This document shows, one piece after another, positions 6,700 to 10,529 of a DNA stretch of 10,529 nt. The first letter of the stretch is position 1, and every line of letters begins with the position of its first letter. The translations under genes and the position numbers were made by a program. The notes below the pieces were generated by a model. It searched no databases. It was given only the letters and a program-made list of their open reading frames with translations, and was not told the DNA's origin. This stretch comes from Spirochaetaceae bacterium (GTDB lineage: Bacteria > Spirochaetota > Spirochaetia > Treponematales > Breznakiellaceae). Where the stretch lies: assembly GCA_031288215.1 (NCBI GenBank), contig JAITRV010000068.1, positions 1-10,529 on the forward strand. Direction: 5' to 3'.

Positions 6700-8232
6700 G
6701 TGGTATATACGGTATTATTGATTATCCTCCCGCTTGCCGGGTTAACCTTGGGCTGGACAATCAGGTGGCTTTATGCCAGATACCAACTTACGGCCTCGGA
6801 ACAGCGGGCTGAACGAATTAGACAGGATGCGATAAAGGAAGCTGAAGCTAAAAAGAAGGAAATTCTTCTTGAAGCGAAAGAACAAGTTATCCGCGAACGG
6901 AACCAGCAGGAGAGGGAGACTCGGGAACGCAGGGCAGAACTGCAGCGATATGAACGTCGTGTTTTGCAAAAAGAAGAACTTATAGAAAAAAAGACATTAC
7001 AGATAGAAAAAAATGAACAGGTCCTCGTCGATAGGGAGAAGGGCCTGTCGCTTCGGGAGAAGGCCATTGACCAGGAGGAAGAGCGGTACCGCTCTGAACT
7101 GGAGCGGGTTTCCGGCCTGAGTTCCGAAGATGCCAAGGCCCTCATCATCCAGGATTTGGAGCATGAGGCCCGGCATGACGCCCAGGCGCTGATCAACAAG
7201 ATCGAGCAGGAAGCCAACATGGCAGGGGAAAAACGGGCACGGGATATCCTGGTAACCACCATGCAGCGGCTTGCCACGGAGATTACCGGGGAAGTTACGG
7301 TGGCTACCGTGACCCTGCCCAACGACGAGATGAAGGGCCGGATCATAGGCCGGGAGGGCCGGAATATCCGCACCCTGGAAACCCTGACCGGGGTGGACAT
7401 CATCATCGACGATACCCCCGAGGCGGTGGTCATCTCCTGTTTCGACCCGGTGCGCCGGGAAATAGCCAAAGTTGCCCTGGAACGGCTCATCATCGACGGC
7501 CGGATCCATCCGGCCCGGATAGAGGAAGTCGTTACCAAGGTGAGCAAGGACATTTCCCAGAAGATCTTCGAGGAAGGGGAAAAGGTCCTTTTTGACCTGG
7601 GGATCCACAACATCAACCAGGATGCGATCCGCTCCCTGGGGCGGCTCCATTTCCGGACCAGCTACGGCCAGAACGTGCTGTCCCATTCCAAGGAAGTGGC
7701 GGTTATCGCCGGGGTATTGGCCGCCGAAATCGGCGCCAACCGGGATCTGGCAAAGCGGGGGGCCCTGTTCCACGACATCGGCAAGGGGGTGGAGTCCGAT
7801 TCGGATCTGAACCATGCGGAGATCGGCATGGATATGGCCCGGAAGATGGGGGAGGACCCCCGGATCATCAACGCCATCGGGAGCCACCATAACGATATGG
7901 AGCCCTCCTGTATTGAGTCGGTGCTGGTACAGATTGCCGACGCCATATCCGCGGCCCGCCCCGGGGCCCGGCGGGAAACCCTGGACAACTACATCAAGCG
8001 CCTGGAAAACCTGGAGAATATCGCCGAGGGCTTTACCGGGGTGGAGAAGGCCTACGCTATTCAGGCGGGCCGGGAACTGCGGATCATCGTCAATAACGAA
8101 GCGGTAAACGATGATCAGTCCAAGGACCTGGCCAAACAAATTGCAAAAAAGATTGAAAACGATCTCCGCTATCCCGGCAGGATCAAGGTAACGATCATTC
8201 GGGAGACCCGGATCATAGAGTACGCCCGGTAG
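6700..8232 (+). CDS. rny: Ribonuclease Y
   Basis: A 510-residue, full-length RNase Y, the membrane-anchored endoribonuclease that initiates mRNA decay in many bacteria lacking RNase E. The GTG start is supported by AAGGGG 7 nt upstream. Residues 3-25 form the N-terminal membrane anchor. Residues about 30-135 are a Lys/Glu/Arg-rich coiled coil. A KH RNA-binding domain (about 200-262) has the GRIIGREGRNIRTLE loop. The HD phosphohydrolase domain (about 325-420) keeps H329, the H358-D359-I-G-K motif, H396-H397 and D414. The C-terminal domain ends TIIRETRIIEYAR, as in homologues. All key residues are present. Base composition shifts from AT-leaning over the first 320 bp to GC-rich afterwards, which Lys/Glu codons in the coiled coil partly explain. 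In Bacillus ymdB follows directly; here 941 bp intervene. Confidence 0.97.
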   Translation: MVYTVLLIILPLAGLTLGWTIRWLYARYQLTASEQRAERIRQDAIKEAEAKKKEILLEAKEQVIRERNQQERETRERRAELQRYERRVLQKEELIEKKTLQIEKNEQVLVDREKGLSLREKAIDQEEERYRSELERVSGLSSEDAKALIIQDLEHEARHDAQALINKIEQEANMAGEKRARDILVTTMQRLATEITGEVTVATVTLPNDEMKGRIIGREGRNIRTLETLTGVDIIIDDTPEAVVISCFDPVRREIAKVALERLIIDGRIHPARIEEVVTKVSKDISQKIFEEGEKVLFDLGIHNINQDAIRSLGRLHFRTSYGQNVLSHSKEVAVIAGVLAAEIGANRDLAKRGALFHDIGKGVESDSDLNHAEIGMDMARKMGEDPRIINAIGSHHNDMEPSCIESVLVQIADAISAARPGARRETLDNYIKRLENLENIAEGFTGVEKAYAIQAGRELRIIVNNEAVNDDQSKDLAKQIAKKIENDLRYPGRIKVTIIRETRIIEYAR

Positions 8233-8267
8233 GAAACTGCAAGGGCAGCGCCGCCGGGGAGGACGGC

Positions 8268-8284
8268 GGGGGCCAGCGGCCCCC
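8268..8284. repeat. Perfect GC-rich hairpin after rny
   Basis: GGGGGCC-AGC-GGCCCCC forms a 7-bp perfect stem with a 3-nt loop, 36 bp after the rny stop. No T-run follows. It may stabilise the rny mRNA 3' end or act with the second hairpin at 8302-8334. Confidence 0.7.
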
Positions 8285-8301
8285 TCCTGAAAGCCCGTCT
8301 C

Positions 8302-8334
8302 GGGCAGGTCCGCCGGTACAAGGCGGACCTGCCC
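8302..8334. terminator. 13-bp perfect stem-loop between convergent rny and XRE genes
   Basis: GGGCAGGTCCGCC (8302-8314), a 7-nt loop and GGCGGACCTGCCC (8322-8334) pair perfectly. The structure lies 2 bp past the stop of the minus-strand regulator gene and about 70 bp past rny, where a bidirectional terminator is expected. Neither side has a U-tract, so classic intrinsic termination is doubtful. An overlapping smaller hairpin (GCCCG-TCT-CGGGC, 8293-8305) is mutually exclusive with it. Confidence 0.55.
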
Positions 8335-8336
8335 CG

Positions 8337-8690
8337 TTAGCGGCCGTCCCGGTCCTGGATTTCCAAGAGGAGGTCTATCTGTTTAAGAATATAGTTCTGA
8401 AACGCCGGGGTCAATTCCTTATAGAGACCAACCAGCTTGGAGAATTCCGCATCCGGGTCCTTTTTAAACATCTCACCTTCTCCGGTTCTGAGCCAGATTT
8501 CGTTAACGTGAAAGGATGCACATATTAACTTGATGAGCCGATCATTAGCTTTCCGTTTTTCCGTTTCCACCCCGGCCAGATAGCCGCTGGAAAGGGAAAT
8601 CACCCGAGAAAATTGAACCTGGGAAAGATTAAGGACTTCCCGAACCTGTTTAACACGGCGGTTGACCGATGTTATGGGGTCATGCTTCAT
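8337..8690 (-). CDS. XRE-family helix-turn-helix regulator
   Basis: A 117-residue DNA-binding protein starting at ATG 8690 (MKHDPITSVNRRVKQVR), with GGGAGG 3 nt upstream. The open frame continues upstream to 8819, but that sequence is low-complexity and precedes the conserved part, so I exclude it. Residues about 9-70 are a Cro/C1-type HTH domain: VKQVREVLNLSQVQFSRVI, then SLSSGYLAGVETEKRKANDRLIKLI, ending in NEIWLRTGEGEMF. A C-terminal helical tail (82-112) may mediate dimerisation. It lies antisense between rny and ymdB. It is divergent from the small ORF and ymdB across a 203-bp gap, a layout typical of a local regulator that also controls its own promoter. No toxin-like partner is obvious. 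Its target is not visible from sequence. Confidence 0.88.
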   Translation of the reverse strand: MKHDPITSVNRRVKQVREVLNLSQVQFSRVISLSSGYLAGVETEKRKANDRLIKLICASFHVNEIWLRTGEGEMFKKDPDAEFSKLVGLYKELTPAFQNYILKQIDLLLEIQDRDGR

Positions 8691-8828
8691 TGCCCTCCCA
8701 TAATAGCATGTGAAAAACCACTTGGGCAAGGTGATTTTTTCCCAGATTTTTCTCCCGTGGTGATTCCGCCCCCCGCTGCGGGACCGGAAAGCCGCCGTTT
8801 TTTTACCGGCAATCTTCACAAATTATGG

Positions 8829-8857
8829 TTGACTGATTTACTATATCATATTATCAT
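8829..8857 (+). promoter_or_regulatory. Strong promoter for the small ORF and ymdB
   Basis: TTGACT (8829-8834), a 17-bp spacer and TATCAT (8852-8857) match 5 of 6 consensus bases each. Initiation near 8864 gives a 30-nt leader containing AAGGAG (8879-8884). ATCAT is directly repeated around the -10 (8845-8849 and 8853-8857), which could serve a regulator, but no clear palindromic operator is seen. Confidence 0.7.
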
Positions 8858-8893
8858 GCTTCCATTGCAAATTTTATGAAAGGAGATTAATCT

Positions 8894-9094
8894 ATGCAGA
8901 TACTTCCGGAAGATCCTTCCATGGAACAAGCGGAAATTGCACTGCGGCGGGCCGGTTACGGCCGCCTGTCCGCTACGGCGAAAAAGGTGATTACAGCTCA
9001 GGCGGAGGCTCTTCGCTTTGCCCAGGAGATCGGGGAAACAGGGGATTGCAAATATGACCCCGGACAGGAAGGAACTGCGAAAAAACCGGTATAA
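8894..9094 (+). CDS. Small protein of unknown function (66 aa)
   Basis: A 66-residue ORF with a well-formed expression signal: a near-consensus promoter, AAGGAG 9 nt before ATG 8894, and a short leader. The first 45 residues (for example PSMEQAEIALRRAGYGRLSA) look helical and amphipathic. The rest (GDCKYDPGQEGTAKKPV) is polar and probably disordered. No signal peptide, membrane segment or metal motif is evident, and I recognise no family. It ends 80 bp before the earliest YmdB start and is probably co-transcribed with ymdB. It could be a genuine small protein, a leader peptide that controls ymdB translation, or the remnant of a larger gene. The gap after it keeps another short open frame (9054-9224) of no recognisable character. 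Confidence 0.55.
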   Translation: MQILPEDPSMEQAEIALRRAGYGRLSATAKKVITAQAEALRFAQEIGETGDCKYDPGQEGTAKKPV

Positions 9095-9174
9095 GCGGAG
9101 CGCCGGGTCTTGGCCGGGGCGGACGTGTTGCGGCGGATTGAATTTTCTCGAACGCTGCGGTACGATGGATCATC

Positions 9175-10098
9175 GTGGAACCGACCCTTGGGGAAATGAA
9201 AAGCCCGCTTGCGCAGAAAGATGACCGGACGGGGGATCTTTCCGTTCCCGCCCTGTTACGGGTGTTGATGATCGGCGATGTGGTGGGCGAGGCGGGGCTT
9301 GAGGCCCTGGAGGCAAAGCTCCCCGGCCTCATCCGGGAATATGATGCGGACTTTGTGGTGGTAAACGGCGAGAACGCCGCCGAAGGATTCGGTATGATCG
9401 AAGCCAACCTCTCCCGCATCCTGGCGGCCGGGGCGGACGTGGTTACCAGCGGGAACCACGTCTGGGAGAAGCGGGAATTCTGGCCCCTGCTGGAGGGGGA
9501 AACGCGGATGCTGCGTCCGGCGAACTACCCCGCGGCATGTCCGGGCCGCGGCTGGGTCAGGGTTGAGAAGGGCCGGGACGCCGCCGCCGGCTCCCGCCTT
9601 TCCTGGCTGGTGGTGAACCTCCAGGGCCGGGACTTCATGCCCTCCACCGACTGCCCCTTTAAGACCTTTGATGCCATTGCGGAAAGCCTTGGGGGTTCCG
9701 TCCCCCCCGAACCCTTCCCCGAGGAGGCTTTACCGGAGGCCCTTTCCTCCGAAACGATTATCCTCGTTGATTTCCATGCCGAGTCCACCCGGGAAAAGGA
9801 GGCTTTGGCCTTTTACCTTGACGGCAGGGCCAGCCTGGTAGCGGGAACCCATACCCATGTGCAGACCGCGGACGAGCGGATCCTGCCCCAGGGTACCGGC
9901 TATATTACGGACCTGGGCATGACCGGCCCCACGGACAGCATTATCGGGATGGACCTGCAGATCTGCCTGGACCGGGCCAGGACCCAGGTAAGCTACCGCA
10001 TGGAATGTGCCAAGGGGGACACCGCGATCCAGGGGATTATCGCGGAAATAGACCGGCAAAGCCGGCGGGCGGTTTCAATCCGCCGGATCAACCAATAA
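9175..10098 (+). CDS. ymdB: YmdB/TIGR00282-family metallophosphoesterase
   Basis: A calcineurin-like dinuclear-metal phosphoesterase of the YmdB family (PF13277 type). Bacillus YmdB hydrolyses 2',3'-cyclic nucleotides and affects biofilm and motility decisions. Counted from GTG 9175 (307 aa), the motifs are GDVVG (34-38), NGENAAEGFG (64-73), TSGNHVWEK (91-99), VDFHAESTREKEA (198-210), GTHTHVQTAD (224-233) and YITDLGMTGPTDSIIG (243-258). All metal-ligand Asp/Asn/His positions appear intact. The usual family starts directly at the R-V-L-x-I-G-D strand, so the first 28 residues are an extension. ATG 9196 and codons near 9262 are alternatives, and no start has a good ribosome binding site. A Pro/Glu-rich insert (about 172-192) is unusual. 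It is probably transcribed with the preceding small ORF. Confidence 0.92.
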   Translation: MEPTLGEMKSPLAQKDDRTGDLSVPALLRVLMIGDVVGEAGLEALEAKLPGLIREYDADFVVVNGENAAEGFGMIEANLSRILAAGADVVTSGNHVWEKREFWPLLEGETRMLRPANYPAACPGRGWVRVEKGRDAAAGSRLSWLVVNLQGRDFMPSTDCPFKTFDAIAESLGGSVPPEPFPEEALPEALSSETIILVDFHAESTREKEALAFYLDGRASLVAGTHTHVQTADERILPQGTGYITDLGMTGPTDSIIGMDLQICLDRARTQVSYRMECAKGDTAIQGIIAEIDRQSRRAVSIRRINQ

Positions 10099-10118
10099 GC
10101 GGGGACTCCGGCGCCTTG

Positions 10119-10216
10119 AGGCTTCAATTCCCCACGGGAAAGGCTTTTAGACATCTGTACCGGTTGCGGTTGTATCTACGTCTTTTATTTAGATGCTTTG
10201 GAGGTGAGGGGAATTG
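10119..10216. repeat. 98-bp direct repeat, copy 1 (with tRNA-Ala 3' fragment)
   Basis: This is 97/98 identical to 10317-10414 (offset 198 bp; the single difference is G10163 versus C10361). Its last 18 bp (10199-10216) equal the 3' end of tRNA-Ala: discriminator base, 3' acceptor strand and half of the T arm. The remaining 80 bp equal the tRNA's 3' flank. Identity stops abruptly inside the T loop, so this copy has no tRNA body. Confidence 0.95.
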
Positions 10217-10226
10217 CCCTCCGGTC

Positions 10227-10243
10227 GCAAACCTCCTGTTTGC
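10227..10243. repeat. Hairpin just beyond the tRNA fragment
   Basis: GCAAAC-CTCCT-GTTTGC is a perfect 6-bp stem with a 5-nt loop. It lies at about the distance from the T-arm fragment where a tRNA anticodon arm would be, but its sequence does not match tRNA-Ala. Confidence 0.6.
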
Positions 10244-10257
10244 TCCCTCCGGGCCGT

Positions 10258-10319
10258 CCTTTAACCCTTCCGGGGCCATCCCTGGCCCCTTTTCCTCCCG
10301 TAGGTCGGCGGGTTAAAGG
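10258..10319. repeat. 10-bp perfect inverted repeat around the terminator
   Basis: CCTTTAACCC (10258-10267) and GGGTTAAAGG (10310-10319) are exact reverse complements, 42 bp apart, and enclose the terminator hairpin. The right arm overlaps the first 3 bp of repeat copy 2. No flanking target-site duplication is apparent. Confidence 0.75.
10272..10293 (+). terminator. Probable intrinsic terminator downstream of ymdB
   Basis: GGGGCCA-TCCC-TGGCCCC (10272-10289) is a 7-bp GC-rich stem with a 4-nt loop, followed by TTTT (10290-10293). On the plus strand it would end ymdB transcripts before they run antisense through the tRNA-Ala gene. It lies 174 bp after the ymdB stop, beyond repeat copy 1. Confidence 0.6.
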
Positions 10320-10414
10320 CTTCAATTCCCCACGGGAAAGGCTTTTAGACATCTGTACCGCTTGCGGTTGTATCTACGTCTTTTATTTAGATGCTTTGGA
10401 GGTGAGGGGAATTG
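10317..10414. repeat. 98-bp direct repeat, copy 2 (adjoining intact tRNA)
   Basis: This is the partner of 10119-10216. The repeat runs into the intact tRNA-Ala gene and ends within its T loop. It contains TTCAATTCCCC (10321-10331), the exact reverse complement of GGGGAATTGAA (10406-10416) in the tRNA T arm. Confidence 0.95.
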
Positions 10415-10470
10415 AACCCCTGACCTTTTGAATGCCATTCAAACGCTCTAGCCAACTGAGCTACACCCCC
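10397..10470 (-). tRNA. tRNA-Ala (anticodon GGC)
   Basis: A complete 74-nt cloverleaf on the minus strand. The acceptor GGGGGTG pairs with CACCTCC and includes the G3-U70 wobble that identifies alanine tRNAs. The D arm is GCTC/GAGC. The anticodon stem is TTTGA/TCAAA around the loop ATGGCAT, giving anticodon GGC, which reads GCC/GCU. The variable loop is 5 nt (AGGTC). The T stem AGGGG/CCCCT closes the loop TTCAATT. The discriminator is A73. CCA is not encoded (AAG follows), so it must be added by a nucleotidyltransferase. It has its own promoter. The 3' portion and flank are duplicated 198 bp away. Confidence 0.97.
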
Positions 10471-10483
10471 AAGTGGTAAAAAG

Positions 10484-10512
10484 ACTATAACCATTCCCCT
10501 TGATTGTGTCAA
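10484..10512 (-). promoter_or_regulatory. tRNA-Ala promoter
   Basis: On the minus strand a perfect TTGACA (10507-10512), 17 bp and TATAGT (10484-10489) lie 13 bp before the first tRNA base. This is near-consensus, as expected of a stable-RNA gene. The -35 lies inside an inverted repeat. Confidence 0.8.
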
Positions 10513-10517
10513 GGGGA
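10495..10517. repeat. 9-bp inverted repeat overlapping the tRNA promoter -35
   Basis: TCCCCTTGA (10495-10503) and TCAAGGGGA (10509-10517) pair perfectly around a 5-nt loop. The right arm overlaps the TTGACA box and the left arm lies in the spacer. It could be an operator. On the plus strand it is followed by TTTT, so it could also be a weak terminator for transcription reading toward the right edge. Confidence 0.65.
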
Positions 10518-10529
10518 TTTTGACGGATT

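Noticed and set aside
6997..8139. 380-codon open frame antisense to rny
   Set aside because: It is a complement of the rny coding frame in GC-rich DNA. Its protein has no recognisable domain and rny is certain.
8700..8725. Extended -10 (TGCTATTAT) with TTGCCC as promoter for the XRE gene
   Set aside because: Transcription would start only a few bases before the ATG and inside its own ribosome binding site, so this is unlikely unless the message is leaderless.
8691..8819. N-terminal extension of the XRE regulator
   Set aside because: The conserved family begins at MKHDPITSVNRRVKQ with GGGAGG just upstream. The extension is basic and low-complexity.
9018..9224. Open frame overlapping the small ORF and the ymdB start
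   Set aside because: It has no ribosome binding site, overlaps two better-supported genes and has a composition unlike a protein. A vague likeness of MTPDRKELRKNRYKR to a folate cyclo-ligase start is too weak to call.
10258..10319. Integron attC site
   Set aside because: The end boxes match only 6 of 7 positions, the inner L-box symmetry is missing, and no cassette or integrase is nearby. It is mentioned in the findings only as a weak resemblance.
10198..10431. Open frame across the tRNA and repeat, ending in a VRGIEPLTF-like peptide
   Set aside because: This peptide is the well-known false translation of a tRNA antisense strand. The frame is made of repeat copies and the tRNA gene.
1..10529. 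CRISPR array, insertion sequence, rRNA or toxin-antitoxin module
   Set aside because: No regularly spaced short repeats, transposase-like frame or rRNA sequence is seen, and the XRE gene has no toxin-like partner.

Overview
The window looks like a chromosomal segment of a GC-rich spirochaete, most likely a Treponema relative. This is an inference from several signals together. There are two consecutive putative lipoproteins with relaxed spirochaete-type lipoboxes (FGGC and IGSC). RNase Y and a YmdB-type phosphoesterase lie near each other. A cytidylate kinase-like protein carries a C-terminal BON-like domain. A small XRE regulator has the LRTGEGEMF signature that I associate with treponemal genomes. 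No plasmid, phage or CRISPR gene is visible.

Layout. (1) Positions 1-5774 are on the minus strand. In transcription order they hold a cytidylate kinase-like/BON protein (5774-4953), two unrecognised multi-membrane-segment proteins that are translationally coupled by a GTGA overlap (4829-3897 and 3900-2140), and a separately promoted pair of secreted lipoproteins (2068-734, and 726 running off the left edge). (2) Positions 5775-6008 are a divergent regulatory gap with a good minus-strand promoter and a weaker overlapping plus-strand one. (3) Positions 6009-8232 on the plus strand hold an ADP-ribose pyrophosphatase-like Nudix hydrolase and then RNase Y (rny). (4) Positions 8233-8336 are a hairpin-rich gap between convergent genes. 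(5) Positions 8337-8690 on the minus strand hold the XRE-type regulator. It is divergent from a promoter, a 66-residue small ORF and a YmdB/TIGR00282 metallophosphoesterase (to 10098). (6) Positions 10099-10529 hold a structured repeat region and a complete tRNA-Ala(GGC) on the minus strand with its own near-consensus promoter.

Functionally, rny and ymdB are neighbours in Bacillus and both are tied to RNA turnover and cell-state control. Here an antisense regulator gene and a small ORF with its own strong promoter separate them, so ymdB expression has probably been uncoupled from rny and may be controlled by the XRE protein.

The most unusual structure is at the tRNA. A 98-bp direct repeat (97/98 identical) contains the last 18 nt of tRNA-Ala plus 80 nt of its 3' flank, with a 198-bp period. 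The spacer between the copies is packed with hairpins, and an inverted copy of the tRNA T-arm sequence lies inside each repeat. This has the layout of a tRNA attachment site left by a deleted element, or of a tandem duplication of the tRNA tail.
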